Positions 10,701 through 20,075 of a stretch of DNA of 64,000 bases are shown here, one piece after another. The notes under the pieces were generated by a model. That model did not search any database. It was not told the origin of the DNA and saw only the letters and a program-made list of their open reading frames with translations. Origin of the DNA: an uncultured Bacteroidales bacterium. GTDB lineage: Bacteria; Bacteroidota; Bacteroidia; Bacteroidales; UBA932. The stretch is taken from contig CALVDE010000013.1 of NCBI GenBank assembly GCA_944326265.1, positions 105,084 through 169,083 of the forward strand, in the 5' to 3' direction. The position numbers were made by a program, and so were the translations under genes. The first letter of the stretch is position 1; each line of letters opens with the position of its first letter.

Positions 10701-10748
10701 ATCTACTACATGATATACCGCAAATCCGATAAGGAACGCAGAAGATGA
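7716..10748 (+). CDS. RND efflux permease, first of two
   Basis: A 1010-residue inner-membrane pump of the AcrB/HAE1 type. It has an N-terminal helix (VSMVLFAVTVLGAVSIKLIP), a first periplasmic domain, a TM2-6 block near residues 330-490, a second periplasmic domain and a C-terminal TM block. In TM4 the sequence is LSVGMMVDNSIIVIDNI, so the adjacent Asp-Asp of AcrB reads Asp-Asn here. In TM10 VINDSILKVD lacks the Lys that AcrB has at the matching place. The proton-relay residues may therefore differ from AcrB; this alignment is by eye. Substrates cannot be read from the sequence. It overlaps the next permease by 4 bp (ATGA). Confidence 0.9.
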   Translation: MIRQLIKRPVAVSMVLFAVTVLGAVSIKLIPVSLMPDVDIPQITVQVKVDGSSAREMDQYLQTLRRELMQIPSLTDIRSQSESGVGIIRLSFDYGTDIDFTFVDVNERIDRSLSSLPEGSERPKAIKSSATDIPAFFVNMTVEDSSRVMEMSRLASSVIAKRIEQIPEVAMVDLSGLVFPELLIIPDNERLTALGVSPESLAQAITANNIQLGNLSIRDGHYHWNVRFQSEITSKEDIGNIRLNINGRVYLFSELAEIVEQPGADNCMVRSDGDRAVTMAIIKQSDARMNTLREALYDRIERFEQDYPGVRFTITRDQTELLRFTIENLEQNLVAGIILASLVILLFMRNFRFSLLIIPTIIVSLLTSMLALFLMGISINIISLAGLILSVGMMVDNSIIVIDNITQRWERGDTLEDAVAIGSGEVFAPMLSSILTNCAVFVPLVFLSGIAGEIFTDQAVAITVGLFSSLLFAVLVVPVYYYALYKKRGRKMDNKYLARIAKYTELGPSYERALKWTFRHGGAVMAMMLGTIPLSVLLFIHLEKSTFPPVTERDVILSIDWNSPLTLEENDLRTRAVASAVGCHAAQVTQMSGTQQFLMPHTRDMSKSEAQIYFLARNPEGLDSLIAEAAAYMKERHPDAAFSFSDAGNLFTLIFSDNSSKLTVQISGRDGRTPDPDRLNEIIDRISASVPGIDPGPIRWQEQVMLTLDVEKMSLYGISYSDVLSTLRKFTREDHIFSIATGDYSIPVVMGDRYSSPDLLAGSVTNREGVDVPLRNFITEGRSRDLKTIVSGTSGNYYPLDLDIPDDMVPRVMTAARELSVEDGSYDVAFTGSYFSSRDTISELMLIALVSILLLYFILAAQFESLIQPLIILSEIVVDIFGALLLLWLCGGGINAMSMIGIVVMSGIVINDSILKVDTINRLRKENGYNLLRAIMTGGSRRLNPILMTTLTTVLAMVPFLTKGDMGSDLQFPLSIVMIGGMTVGLIVSIFGIPLIYYMIYRKSDKERRR

Positions 10749-13732
10749 AAGGAGTCCGGATACCCTCGTTCTCAGTCCTGCTGATATTCGCAGTGCTGGT
10801 GACGGTCGGCATCGCGCTGATCCCGTCGCTCAATCTGCAGTATCTGCCCAGGGACAAGGAGCAGAGCCTGTCGATATACTTCTACTGGCAGAACGCTTCG
10901 GCGAAGGTCATCGAGAGCGAGGTGACATCCAAGATTGAAGGGTATGTGTCTCCGATAAGGGGAATCGAACGGATAGTCTCGGTCAGCCGCAAGGGAAGCG
11001 GACAGATCGCTCTGAGGCTGAAGAAGAATGCGGATATCGATGCCGTCCGTTTCGAGATATCGTCGGCCATACGGTCCATGTATGACAAGCTGCCCGAAGG
11101 CGTGTCCTACCCCGAGCTGTCGGTCTCTGCGGCCGGTACGGACCTGGATCCGGTCATGATGTATACAGTCAATGCGGATCTTCCGACCAACAGGATAGAG
11201 CAGTATGTCAATGACCATCTTCTCAGGGATCTGGCCATGCTTGACGGCGTACATTCGGTGGAGCTTTCCGGCTCTACACCGGATTACACCGAGATCTCAG
11301 TCAACCACAGGCGGATGCAGTCAGCCGGTCTGAGCATGTACGAGGTACAGCAGGCCGTGAGTACATATCTGGGCGGCAACGCGGTGGTCGGCAGTGCTCC
11401 GGTCGGTGCGGACGGAGACGAGCCGGACATTGTGGTCAGGAATGCTCCGATGGACCTGGAGTACCTTCCTGTGGCCAACATGAACGGCAGGATAGTGCGG
11501 CTCATGGATGTGGCCTCAATACAGACAAGAGAGATGCAGCCGTCCTCGTACAGCCGTATCAACGGACTCAATACGATCAATATCAGTATCTATCCGGAGG
11601 AGGCGGTCAATACCATCAAGCTCTGCGCGAGCATAGATGCCACGATGGAACGTCTGGAACACAGTTTCCCCGAGTCCTTCTCGGCCCTGAAATCTTACGA
11701 TGAGTCAGTGGATATCCAGAAAGAGGTGGACAAGCTGGTGCGGAGGTCTCTTCTGTGCGTGCTTATCCTGCTGGTCTTCATATTCCTTACCTCGCTGAGC
11801 CTCCGGTACACTCTGCTCATCGCCCTCACTCTATTTGTCAACATCGTGGTGGCGGTAATATTCTATGTGCTGCTGGACATCGACATACACATCTATTCTC
11901 TTGCCGGTATCTCCATATCGCTGAGCATAATCATCGACAACTCGATTATCATGGTGTCGCATTATTCCTACTACAGGGACAGAAAGGTCTTTCTGGCGAT
12001 ACTGGCGGCCCTCCTTACCACGATAGGCTCCCTTGCCGTCATATTTTTCCTGCCTGAGGAGCAGAAGAAGATTCTGGCAGACTTCTCGGCGGTCATTATC
12101 GTGAATCTTACCGTATCCATGCTGGTGGCCCTGTTCTTTGTGCCGGCACTGCTGGACTATTATCCGATAAAGTCCGAGAGCATATCATTCCCGTTCAGAC
12201 GGCGCAGGAGGATTGTCCGTTTCTCGCAGCGTTACGACCGCTTCATATATTACGTCAAGAAATTCAACTGGGCGGTGATTGTGCTGTTCGTCCTTGCATT
12301 CGCGGGCTCCTTCCTTCTTTTCCGCAAGAGCCTGGACGGATTCGCCTCCATGTTCCGCCAGCCCGAACGGCCTGAACTCAGCATCTACGCGGGGTTGCCG
12401 GACGGATGTACGGTGCAGCAGCTCAATGATGTCATGGTCTATATGGAGAACTTCCTGGCCGGATTCGACGAGATCAAGCTCTTCCGGACCAGAATCAGCT
12501 CATACAGTTCGGGAAGCATCAGCGTGGAGTTCACGGACGAGGCCCTGAAGACATCCTTCCCTTCCATCCTCAAGCAGCAGGTCATACGCAAGGCCAATGA
12601 GTACGGCGGAGCCAACTGGCAGGTGTACGGGGTGGATGACCAGAATTTCAGCAATTATGTCGGCCCCAGCCTGTGGAGAAGCGGTACCATAGAGCTGACA
12701 GGCTACAATTACGAGCTGCTCTACAGGCACTGTCAGGACCTGGTCGACCGGCTCTCGGCCAATCCCCGTGTGACTGATCTGGGAATCGAGGGTCCGTATG
12801 ACCGTTCCACCAATACAAAAGAATACCTGATCTCATACGACTTCGACCGCATGGCCCTGTACGGCATAAGCCCTGTCTCTGCTTTCAGCATCCTCAATGA
12901 AAGGCTGTATTCGACAAGCGCCGGCTCTTATCTTGACGATGACGGAACAAGGGTGAGCGTGCGTCTTGTGTCGGATGACGCGGAGGATTTCGACGTATGG
13001 CATCTGGAGAATGAGTATGTGAGGATAGACAGTACGGACATACGTTTCTCCGAGATAGGATGGATAGAGAGCCGCAATACAGGCAACAGCATCTACCGCA
13101 GCAACCAGGAGTACCTGCTCTATGTCAAATACAACTTTATCGGCTCCTACAAGCTGGAGGACAAGTTGATGGAGTCGGAGATCGAAAGGCTCAACTCAGG
13201 GGTCCTGCCCATAGGCTTCAAGGCCACCTCGCCCCAGTATGACTGGGCCCAGAAAGCCAAGAAGCAGTGGCTGCTCCTGATACTGATAACGGCCATCATC
13301 TACATGATCTGCGCCGTGCTTTTCGAGTCCCTGCTGCAGCCGCTGGCCATCATCTCGCTTATACCTGTCTCGTTTATCGGTATCTTCCTGGCTTTCAGAC
13401 TGACGGAGACGACGTTCGACCAGGGAGGATTCGCGTCGATGATCATGCTGGCCGGCATTGTGGTCAACGCCGGCATATACATCGTCAACGAGTATAACCG
13501 CACTCCGGCCCACAGGCGAAGCTATATCCGCGCATACAACCACAAGATAATTCCCATATCGCTGACGATTCTCTCCACGGTTCTCGGCCTGGCTCCGTTC
13601 CTGCTTGACGGCAAGGAGGAGGTGTTCTGGTTCGCATTCGCCATAGGAACGATCGGCGGTATGCTCTTTTCATACGTGGCCCTCATCATCTTCCTGCCGA
13701 TGATTATGCCGCGCCGTGCCCGTGAGCTCTGA
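10745..13732 (+). CDS. RND efflux permease, second of two
   Basis: A 995-residue RND transporter with the same two-repeat architecture as the preceding gene but clearly different in sequence. It opens SFSVLLIFAVLVTVGIALIP and contains SIIIDNSIIMVSHYSYYRDR in the TM4 region and MIMLAGIVVNAGIYIVNEYN near TM10. The 4-bp overlap with the upstream permease suggests equal expression. Tandem non-identical RND subunits in one operon recall MdtB/MdtC, which assemble as a mixed trimer; whether these two do so is inference. The loop between the first TM block and the second periplasmic domain carries a basic stretch (FRRRRRIVRF). Confidence 0.88.
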   Translation: MKGVRIPSFSVLLIFAVLVTVGIALIPSLNLQYLPRDKEQSLSIYFYWQNASAKVIESEVTSKIEGYVSPIRGIERIVSVSRKGSGQIALRLKKNADIDAVRFEISSAIRSMYDKLPEGVSYPELSVSAAGTDLDPVMMYTVNADLPTNRIEQYVNDHLLRDLAMLDGVHSVELSGSTPDYTEISVNHRRMQSAGLSMYEVQQAVSTYLGGNAVVGSAPVGADGDEPDIVVRNAPMDLEYLPVANMNGRIVRLMDVASIQTREMQPSSYSRINGLNTINISIYPEEAVNTIKLCASIDATMERLEHSFPESFSALKSYDESVDIQKEVDKLVRRSLLCVLILLVFIFLTSLSLRYTLLIALTLFVNIVVAVIFYVLLDIDIHIYSLAGISISLSIIIDNSIIMVSHYSYYRDRKVFLAILAALLTTIGSLAVIFFLPEEQKKILADFSAVIIVNLTVSMLVALFFVPALLDYYPIKSESISFPFRRRRRIVRFSQRYDRFIYYVKKFNWAVIVLFVLAFAGSFLLFRKSLDGFASMFRQPERPELSIYAGLPDGCTVQQLNDVMVYMENFLAGFDEIKLFRTRISSYSSGSISVEFTDEALKTSFPSILKQQVIRKANEYGGANWQVYGVDDQNFSNYVGPSLWRSGTIELTGYNYELLYRHCQDLVDRLSANPRVTDLGIEGPYDRSTNTKEYLISYDFDRMALYGISPVSAFSILNERLYSTSAGSYLDDDGTRVSVRLVSDDAEDFDVWHLENEYVRIDSTDIRFSEIGWIESRNTGNSIYRSNQEYLLYVKYNFIGSYKLEDKLMESEIERLNSGVLPIGFKATSPQYDWAQKAKKQWLLLILITAIIYMICAVLFESLLQPLAIISLIPVSFIGIFLAFRLTETTFDQGGFASMIMLAGIVVNAGIYIVNEYNRTPAHRRSYIRAYNHKIIPISLTILSTVLGLAPFLLDGKEEVFWFAFAIGTIGGMLFSYVALIIFLPMIMPRRAREL

Positions 13733-13735
13733 TTG

Positions 13736-13768
13736 TTTGCGCTTGAAAGAAGTTATTCGGTATATTTG
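13736..13768 (+). promoter_or_regulatory. Bacteroidota promoter upstream of the lipoprotein gene at 13786
   Basis: TTTG at 13736-13739 and TATATTTG at 13761-13768 with a 21-bp spacer match the consensus. The start codon at 13786 is 17 nt downstream. The element begins only 4 bp after the last RND gene. Confidence 0.7.
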
Positions 13769-13785
13769 CGGAAAATTCTGAAGAG

Positions 13786-15372
13786 ATGAACAAACTGTTT
13801 TTTCCTTTAGGGGCGGCTCTGTGCGCCCTGCTTGTAGTTGCTGTGAGCAGATGTACTTCTGATGTTGAACCCGATTCCTACGCAGTGCTGGCACCGGCGG
13901 CTTTTGCCGGGGAGGCGGAGGCATGGGAGGGCGTGGTGTCTTCCCTACAGCAGCGTCATGATGCTGTGGTGCTGCGCTTTGAGGAGAGTCCGATGGAACT
14001 GGAAGACCGGCTGAAAGAGCTTAATCCAAGGTATGTGGCCGTGGTGGACGTGCCTGAGAACATAGGCCGCGACTATGTCATCGACCTCAACCGGATGAGC
14101 CGCAGGATGGATGATGATCCGTATGCGGATTTTCTCTGGGGCATAGTCACCGGCTATGATGCCGCCGCTGCGCAGAGGATGGTGGACAACTCCGTGGAGC
14201 CGATGGTGATACGCAGCGGAGTGGGCTCGATCAAGGAGCTTGAGTCGGCCAAATGGTTTGATGAATATGCTTTCGTGGATGACCACGTGGTGGGAATGTG
14301 CGGTGAGAAAAGACTGGGCGAGGATTCGCTGACATATAAGGAGATACCATACAAGACCGATCTGCAGGGGGCGCATGAGCGCATCAGGGCATACGTGCAG
14401 AAGCGTTTCGGGCAGGAGGTGCCGGATGTGCTGCGGCAGTTCCTGGAGTACTACGAGGCCATTGAACCGGATCTGGTCGTGACGGCCTCGCACGCCACGG
14501 AGAACAATCTGGAGATGCCAGGCTCTGTCGGCAATATCCGCTGCCGGGACGGCCGCCTTTATGTGGATTATCCGGGAGAGCAGAGATTTGTACGGGACCG
14601 TGACAGCCGCATGGTATATCTTCCCATAGGTAACTGTCTGATAGCAAATGTCAACAATACGGACAGCAGTATGGCTGTAGCCTGGATGAACAGCCAGCAG
14701 GCGACGGCCTTTGCCGGATACGTAGTGACCACCTGGTACGGCCGCAACGGCTGGGGCGGTCTGAAATATCTGATTACCAACCCGGGCCGTTACTCAGTAC
14801 CCGAGGCTTTCTACATGAACCAGCAGGACATGATGGCCCAGATAGCCGCGTGGAACGATTCCCTGACTGCGGCACCGTTTGATTACGACGCGGATTATTT
14901 CGAGACCCTGCCGTCGGAGCTGGTGCGTATGGCGGCTCCTGACACACTGTCGGATGAGGAACTGTTTTTCTGGTTCGGCTTCTGGCATGACCGCGACGTG
15001 CTGGCCTACTACGGTGATCCGAAATGGAACGTGAGGATGCGGGAGGTAGAGGGCGAGAGCGATTTTACAGTGACCTCAGAGTTTAAGCGTCTGAGCCGGG
15101 ATGAGGCTGCCGCCACCGGAGCTTCCCGCCGCTGCGTAATCACCGTGAAGACCTCACCTGAGTTCAGTCTGCGCCGGATGCAGGGCGACGGCTTCAAGCA
15201 GGAGCATGTTTTCGACCTGCCGTTCAGCTATTTCTTCCCTCACCGCCTGAGCAACCCCGTCCTGCCCGAAGGCGAGACCCGCAACATCGTGGTGGACGAG
15301 AACTTCCTGCTGCTCTACGATCCCGCCTTCGAACCCGGACAGACCTATACTTTCGAGGTGCTCTGCGACTGA
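13786..15372 (+). CDS. Exported (lipo)protein, possible clan CD (gingipain/caspase-fold) peptidase
   Basis: A 528-residue protein with an N-terminal signal (LGAALCALLVVAVSRCTSD). Cys23 could be lipidated, though Arg just before it is unusual. I do not recognise a named family. The region DPYADFLWGIVTGYDAAAAQ resembles the segment preceding the catalytic core of C25 gingipain-like proteins. His236 (VVTASHATENN) and Cys284 (YLPIGNCLIANVN) each follow a hydrophobic strand, in the order expected for a clan CD His/Cys dyad. Peptidase activity is a hypothesis. It has its own promoter, and its 3' end overlaps the convergent PepSY gene by 28 bp. Confidence 0.6.
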   Translation: MNKLFFPLGAALCALLVVAVSRCTSDVEPDSYAVLAPAAFAGEAEAWEGVVSSLQQRHDAVVLRFEESPMELEDRLKELNPRYVAVVDVPENIGRDYVIDLNRMSRRMDDDPYADFLWGIVTGYDAAAAQRMVDNSVEPMVIRSGVGSIKELESAKWFDEYAFVDDHVVGMCGEKRLGEDSLTYKEIPYKTDLQGAHERIRAYVQKRFGQEVPDVLRQFLEYYEAIEPDLVVTASHATENNLEMPGSVGNIRCRDGRLYVDYPGEQRFVRDRDSRMVYLPIGNCLIANVNNTDSSMAVAWMNSQQATAFAGYVVTTWYGRNGWGGLKYLITNPGRYSVPEAFYMNQQDMMAQIAAWNDSLTAAPFDYDADYFETLPSELVRMAAPDTLSDEELFFWFGFWHDRDVLAYYGDPKWNVRMREVEGESDFTVTSEFKRLSRDEAAATGASRRCVITVKTSPEFSLRRMQGDGFKQEHVFDLPFSYFFPHRLSNPVLPEGETRNIVVDENFLLLYDPAFEPGQTYTFEVLCD

Positions 15373-16064
15373 GCCGGAAGTTTTTTCCCGGAGCTTTTCC
15401 TGCGTTTCCACCAGAGCCAGTAGCCGCTCAGCGGCAGCAGACCTCCTGCCAGTGCTGCGATGAAGTAGAGAATCTTCGTGACGATGCCGCCCCAGCTTCC
15501 GGTATGCAGGGAGAAGAACAGGCGTTTGGCGGCCTGCGGCTCCATGTCTCCGGTCAGGGAGTAGGCGGCCTCGCGGTACCACCCGAATGACCAGGTCAGT
15601 CCGGTAAGGGCCATGAGCAGCAGGAGAATGGTACAGTAGAAGCCTATGCTCACGTGGCTGTCGTACAGGAATCGTTTCCAGCCTTTGGTGACGGATACGC
15701 TCAGACGGGCTTTCAGTGCCTTGCGGCTGCGCGGTATCCAGATGACCAGGCCGCTGACCAGAACCACAACCATCGCCATGGTGGTTACTCCTACGATGAC
15801 TTTCCCGACCGATTTCTCGCCTTTTGCCGCCGGCGGATCCAGCAGCCAGCGATGCACCTTCCTCACGGTCTGGAAGAAGGGCAGGGACTTGGGCCGCTGC
15901 CGTATCTCTCCGGACTGAGCGTTGACGGTATCGGGCTCCCGCAGCACGGCCCTCGTAATCTCTTTCTCGAATACGAGGGAGGCACCTGACAGGCAGATGA
16001 CAGAGAAGAGAAGGCCGAGCGGCAGAGAGAGCCAGAGGTGAATCTTTTGAAACAGACGTCTCAT
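15345..16064 (-). CDS. PepSY-associated transmembrane protein (short form)
   Basis: A 239-residue membrane protein beginning [20 protein letters not shown], the typical opening of PepSY-TM (PiuB/FoxB-like) proteins. A second hydrophobic block (TTMAMVVVLVSGLVIWIP), a third (SIGFYCTILLLLMALTGLTW) and a fourth near the C-terminus give four helices. Many PepSY-TM proteins are 350-500 residues, so this is a compact version with the periplasmic part reduced. Its ATG shares one base with the stop of the DUF4374 gene (TAATG), so it is translationally coupled. The neighbours suggest a role in iron, haem or siderophore uptake, perhaps electron transfer to a ferric ligand. Confidence 0.8.
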   Translation of the reverse strand: MRRLFQKIHLWLSLPLGLLFSVICLSGASLVFEKEITRAVLREPDTVNAQSGEIRQRPKSLPFFQTVRKVHRWLLDPPAAKGEKSVGKVIVGVTTMAMVVVLVSGLVIWIPRSRKALKARLSVSVTKGWKRFLYDSHVSIGFYCTILLLLMALTGLTWSFGWYREAAYSLTGDMEPQAAKRLFFSLHTGSWGGIVTKILYFIAALAGGLLPLSGYWLWWKRRKSSGKKLPAQSQSTSKV

Positions 16065-17494
16065 TACTGTGCCTGGGTAGAGAGTTTGCCGAGTGCCGAT
16101 ACCGAGATGGACTCACTTACTGTCAGGCCTGCTTTCGCCTCTCCGGTGTCGGGGTCGATGCAGTAGATGGCGGGAGCGGCTCCGTCGGTGGTAGTAATGG
16201 GAATGTAGGCCAGTCCGTTGTCGCTGTACGGTGTACCGATGCTGGACAGCGAGCCCGCATCCGGAAGGCCTGTGACGACGGTAAGAGTACCCTCTCCGCC
16301 CTTGAATACAGCCAGTTCATTGCGGGGTGCGCTGGTTCCGCTCATATTCTCAGCTCCTTCGCTGTACATCTGGAGCAGGAAACGGTCTCCGTCAATGTGC
16401 CAGCAGCGGAACATCGGGTTGCCGTTGCCTAATTCTTCGATATTGACATAGTAGGAGGGGTCGAAATCAGTCTCTCCGGCCTTGATTCGGACTACACCTG
16501 AGGGCAGTTTGCCCTGAACTCGGTCGAACTGACTGCCGTCGTTGTTCGTCACAGGTGTAGTGGTGGTGCGTCCGTAGCCGGGGGAGAAGACATAGAGGTC
16601 ACCGTTGTCGGCTGCCCAGATGGTCTGGTAGTACTGCGAGCGCATACGTCCGCTGGCGAAGCCGATTTTCCCTGTGCGGGCGATGACCGGAGTCTCGTCG
16701 AAATTGTCCCCGCTGTAGATGGCCACGAATGCGCTGTCGGGATACTGGGTCGTGGGAATCATGCCGGCGGTGTATGCTCCCGAGCCGCTTCCGCCGTCAC
16801 CGTTGGCCACATAGCCGGGATCCTGGATGGCCCAGGGAAAGGTGTTGACTCCGTAATGGCTCATGCCCATAGGCACTACTGAAGTGTACAGTCTGCCGTT
16901 GGCTTCCACGAAACCGGCGAAGCTGACTCTCTCGCCGTTGCCCAGGAAGTTCTCTGCGATGTGGCTTCCGGTAGTACTGCTGCCGTCTATTACGCTCAGG
17001 TAGTTGAACTGCAGATAGTAGGCATAGTTGCCCTCCTCGTCCTGCTCGTTGTTGCCGGCGTTGGTCGAGGCAGTGATGACGTTGTCGCCCCAGGTGCCGT
17101 AAGTGGTGGTGCGGTTGAAGGTGTACTGGCGGTCCTCGATGACCCTGCCGTCATCTCCCAGCTTGAAGGAGAAGCCGGTGCCCTGGTTTCCGTCATTGTA
17201 CTGGAAGCCGAAGAGGTAGTGCTCGCCGTAGAAGATCCAGTTGGAGGCTGACTGGGTCTCCCAGCCGTTGCCGGTGGGTGTGACAGAGCCTTCATCGAGT
17301 GATTCGGCCGAGATCAGGTAGGTGGCCGACTGGTCCTGGCTTCCGGCCTGTGCTATGATGACGTAGCGGCTTGCCGCATCCGTACCGGTACCGGGCTCAG
17401 GGGTGGGAGTATTGTTGTCCTCGCAGGCTGTCAGGAATATGCATCCTGATGACAGGGCGGCCATAATGGCCATTGATAAAAAATTGCTTTTCAT
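16064..17494 (-). CDS. DUF4374 lipoprotein
   Basis: The longest open frame reaches 17806, but the ATG at 17494 starts a clean lipoprotein signal ([20 protein letters not shown], then LTACEDN), giving 476 residues. Beta-strand repeats run through the chain ([34 protein letters not shown]). This layout fits DUF4374, a Bacteroidota family usually encoded between a TonB receptor and a PepSY-TM protein, exactly as here. It lies 20 nt downstream of the receptor. It is probably an outer-membrane or periplasmic binding partner of that receptor; the ligand is unknown. Confidence 0.8.
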   Translation of the reverse strand: MKSNFLSMAIMAALSSGCIFLTACEDNNTPTPEPGTGTDAASRYVIIAQAGSQDQSATYLISAESLDEGSVTPTGNGWETQSASNWIFYGEHYLFGFQYNDGNQGTGFSFKLGDDGRVIEDRQYTFNRTTTYGTWGDNVITASTNAGNNEQDEEGNYAYYLQFNYLSVIDGSSTTGSHIAENFLGNGERVSFAGFVEANGRLYTSVVPMGMSHYGVNTFPWAIQDPGYVANGDGGSGSGAYTAGMIPTTQYPDSAFVAIYSGDNFDETPVIARTGKIGFASGRMRSQYYQTIWAADNGDLYVFSPGYGRTTTTPVTNNDGSQFDRVQGKLPSGVVRIKAGETDFDPSYYVNIEELGNGNPMFRCWHIDGDRFLLQMYSEGAENMSGTSAPRNELAVFKGGEGTLTVVTGLPDAGSLSSIGTPYSDNGLAYIPITTTDGAAPAIYCIDPDTGEAKAGLTVSESISVSALGKLSTQAQ

Positions 17495-17514
17495 ATTGTT
17501 GTGATTTTCATTGA

Positions 17515-19941
17515 TTATCTGTTTCCGAAATATACGCGCAGCTTGGCGTAGAAAGCGCGTCCGGCCTTCTGGAGGCTGAAATTGTCGTACAGTTTCTCGT
17601 CGGTGAGGTTGCGGCACTCCAGGGAGATGTTGTACCGTCCGTCCTGGAGTGAGTAGCTGATGCTCAGGTTGTGGGACAGCTGCTCGGGGACTACGCTCTT
17701 GGAGGCCGGGTCGCCGAATCTCTCCCAGTACAGGGGAAAATCGTGCTGGTAGTAGCCGTCGTAGGTGACGGTCAGTACATTGCCGTCGGCAAACAGGTCG
17801 TGCCATGTGAAGGTTGCGTCGAAGCTGGCGAACATATACGGCAGATTGGGCATACGCTGGCCGTATGTCGCGCTCTCCTGCATGGAGTTTCCGGCTACGT
17901 ATCGTTCGTTGTCGCGGACGTTGATGTTGTTGAACGTACCCCCGACACTCAGCCAGCGTGAGAAGCTGTATCGGGCCGAGATATTGTAGCCCAGTGTCCT
18001 TACGCGGCCGTGGTTCTCGTAGAAACCGTAGCTCATGCCGCTGACGGTGCTGAGTCCTCTCTGGATGTAGTCCTTGGTGTCACGGTATATGAATGCGCCT
18101 TCCACATTGACGGAATGCTTGCCGAAGCGGCGGTCGTAACCCAGGTTCAGGTTCACGTTGTCGCTGTTCTCCGGCCGTAGGTCGGTCTTGCCGGCTTCCA
18201 GGTCCTCGTCACCGAACAGCTCATCGGTGGTGGGCAGACGGTAGGCCTTCTCATAGGAGAGTTTTATCTGCAGCCCTTTCACGATGAACAGATTGCCGGC
18301 GGCACCGTAACCCAGCGCGTTGGTAGTGCGTGCCATCTCCACATAGTTGCCGACTCCGTCGCTGCTTTGTGAGACCGGACCCCGGTTGTATTGATTGTAG
18401 TATTTGCCGAATGCTGTCACACTCCATCTTTTTGATGGCATAAGCCGGTACGACAGGCCGGTGATATTCTTGCGGGTCACCTTCGGGATGCTGAAGTCGG
18501 AGAGCTGCGTGCTGCCGTCCACTTTAGAGCGGGTGGTGCGCCTGAATGCGCTTGTTACGTGGTTCAGAGTGAAGGTGTGTGCCTTGCCGAGTCGGTAGTC
18601 GGCTGTGAATGTGGCGTTCCAGTTGGTGTTTCTGGATCTGTTGTCCTGATAGGACTGCTCGCCCCGGCTTCCGGTGTACTTGCGGTCTCCCAGCCAGTTG
18701 TATTTGTACGATGATGTGTCGATGTTCATCGTGATGTTATGGTTGTAGTTGGCGTTGAGCCTGATGTCCAGTCCCTTGGTGAAGAGATCGCGCTTGCTGT
18801 ACTCAAGTGACGGGACGAAAGAGTGTCCGCGACGGTGTTTCTCACCGAAGACGATGTACTGGTACACGCCGGTCTGTATTTCCTTGTAGAAATGCGAATA
18901 GTTCAGGCCCACCATCAGGCGGTCGGCCCAGGATTTGCCGGTCACGCCTATCTTTCCGATGACAGCCTCGTTGTGAAACCTGTCATTGAACCGTCTTACA
19001 TGGTAGATTTTGTTGCGGTCCGTGCTTTCCGATACACCGTCCTCGCCGAATTCCGTGATGTAACTGTCAATGTAATAGTCATTGTCCGAGAAATTCTGGA
19101 AAGCGTTTATCTCGTATGTCAGTCCGTTGCGGAATGTCTGGCCGAAATTGACATGCGACTTGTGCGTGTTGAATGAGCCGTAGGTGTAGGATGCATCCAG
19201 ATGCCAGCCGCTGCGGCGTTTTTTGGTGACGATATTGATTACGCCTCCGAGAGCGTCGCTTCCGAAACCTACCGGTACCACTCCCTTGTACACCTCGATC
19301 CGCTCAGCAAAATTCACCGGCAGATTGTTGATGTCCAAAGCCGCTCCTGAGCCTTCCTGCGGTACTCCGTCGATGAATATTTTCACGTGCTTGCCTGAGA
19401 AACCGTCCAGGCTCAGCTGTGCGTCGGATCCCACGCCTCCTGATTCGCGCAGTTTCAGGCCGGGAAGCTGTGCGAGTGCCTCTCCCAGGCTCCTGCTGGT
19501 ATTGTGCATCTTCTTGACACTGAGATCCACGGCATTGAAAGCCGAACGCCTGACACTGCTCGTTCTGTTGGATACCACCACCACTTCGTCAAGCTTGTGC
19601 CTGGCAGGGAGAAGACCGACCGTCATTATGGGATTCTCCTTGGAATTGAGTCTCACTTCCTTCCTGTACGGCTCGAATCCAACGGCAGCGACAATCATAG
19701 TGTAGGTGCCGGGATGCGCTTCAAGACTGAAAGCCCCGTGTTCGTCCGTAATGCATCCGTATGTAGTGCCTTCCAGATAGATATCCGCGAAATCGATTAT
19801 GCTGCTGTCCTCAGCGGAGATGATTTTCCCTGACAGGACAGCCCTTTCCTGCTTTTCCTGCGCCGAGGCTGAGATATGCTGCATGAGTATGCAGATCCCT
19901 ATGAGAGCGCAGTGTCTTATAGTAAGATAGATGTTTCTCAT
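17515..19941 (-). CDS. TonB-dependent outer-membrane receptor
   Basis: I chose ATG 19941 ([20 protein letters not shown], ending at ASAQ) rather than the longer frame from 19977, because a promoter box sits at 19949-19956. Order: signal peptide; carboxypeptidase-like regulatory domain ([20 protein letters not shown] to about residue 100); plug domain ([55 protein letters not shown]); then a long beta-barrel ending in the C-terminal aromatic phrase [10 protein letters not shown]. No SusD homologue follows, so this is not a SusC-type glycan system; with DUF4374 and PepSY-TM downstream it is more like an iron or siderophore receptor. No riboswitch was seen upstream. Confidence 0.9.
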   Translation of the reverse strand: MRNIYLTIRHCALIGICILMQHISASAQEKQERAVLSGKIISAEDSSIIDFADIYLEGTTYGCITDEHGAFSLEAHPGTYTMIVAAVGFEPYRKEVRLNSKENPIMTVGLLPARHKLDEVVVVSNRTSSVRRSAFNAVDLSVKKMHNTSRSLGEALAQLPGLKLRESGGVGSDAQLSLDGFSGKHVKIFIDGVPQEGSGAALDINNLPVNFAERIEVYKGVVPVGFGSDALGGVINIVTKKRRSGWHLDASYTYGSFNTHKSHVNFGQTFRNGLTYEINAFQNFSDNDYYIDSYITEFGEDGVSESTDRNKIYHVRRFNDRFHNEAVIGKIGVTGKSWADRLMVGLNYSHFYKEIQTGVYQYIVFGEKHRRGHSFVPSLEYSKRDLFTKGLDIRLNANYNHNITMNIDTSSYKYNWLGDRKYTGSRGEQSYQDNRSRNTNWNATFTADYRLGKAHTFTLNHVTSAFRRTTRSKVDGSTQLSDFSIPKVTRKNITGLSYRLMPSKRWSVTAFGKYYNQYNRGPVSQSSDGVGNYVEMARTTNALGYGAAGNLFIVKGLQIKLSYEKAYRLPTTDELFGDEDLEAGKTDLRPENSDNVNLNLGYDRRFGKHSVNVEGAFIYRDTKDYIQRGLSTVSGMSYGFYENHGRVRTLGYNISARYSFSRWLSVGGTFNNINVRDNERYVAGNSMQESATYGQRMPNLPYMFASFDATFTWHDLFADGNVLTVTYDGYYQHDFPLYWERFGDPASKSVVPEQLSHNLSISYSLQDGRYNISLECRNLTDEKLYDNFSLQKAGRAFYAKLRVYFGNR

Positions 19942-19948
19942 TGCGCTG

Positions 19949-19956
19949 CAAAAGTA
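19949..19956 (-). promoter_or_regulatory. -7 promoter box of the TonB receptor operon
   Basis: TACTTTTG on the minus strand fits TAnnTTTG. It ends 7 nt before the chosen start codon at 19941, implying almost no 5' leader. No good TTTG is seen 19-21 bp further upstream. Confidence 0.55.
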
Positions 19957-20063
19957 GGGCAATGCCCTTTGCCGCACAATCGCTAAAAATTGAGATTTTT
20001 TCGCCGGATTTTCCGCTGTTTATCCCTATTTGTTGGTAAAATGCTGTGATAGGCAAAAAATAT

Positions 20064-20071
20064 TACATTTG
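20064..20071 (+). promoter_or_regulatory. -7 promoter box of the SLC10-type transporter
   Basis: TACATTTG matches TAnnTTTG and ends 4 nt before the ATG at 20076, so the transcript should start at or very near the start codon. Confidence 0.55.
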
Positions 20072-20075
20072 CGCC

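Noticed and set aside
17495..17806. 104-residue N-terminal extension of the DUF4374 gene
   Set aside because: It is antisense-like Arg/Pro-rich sequence overlapping the TonB receptor gene; a lipoprotein signal starts at 17494.
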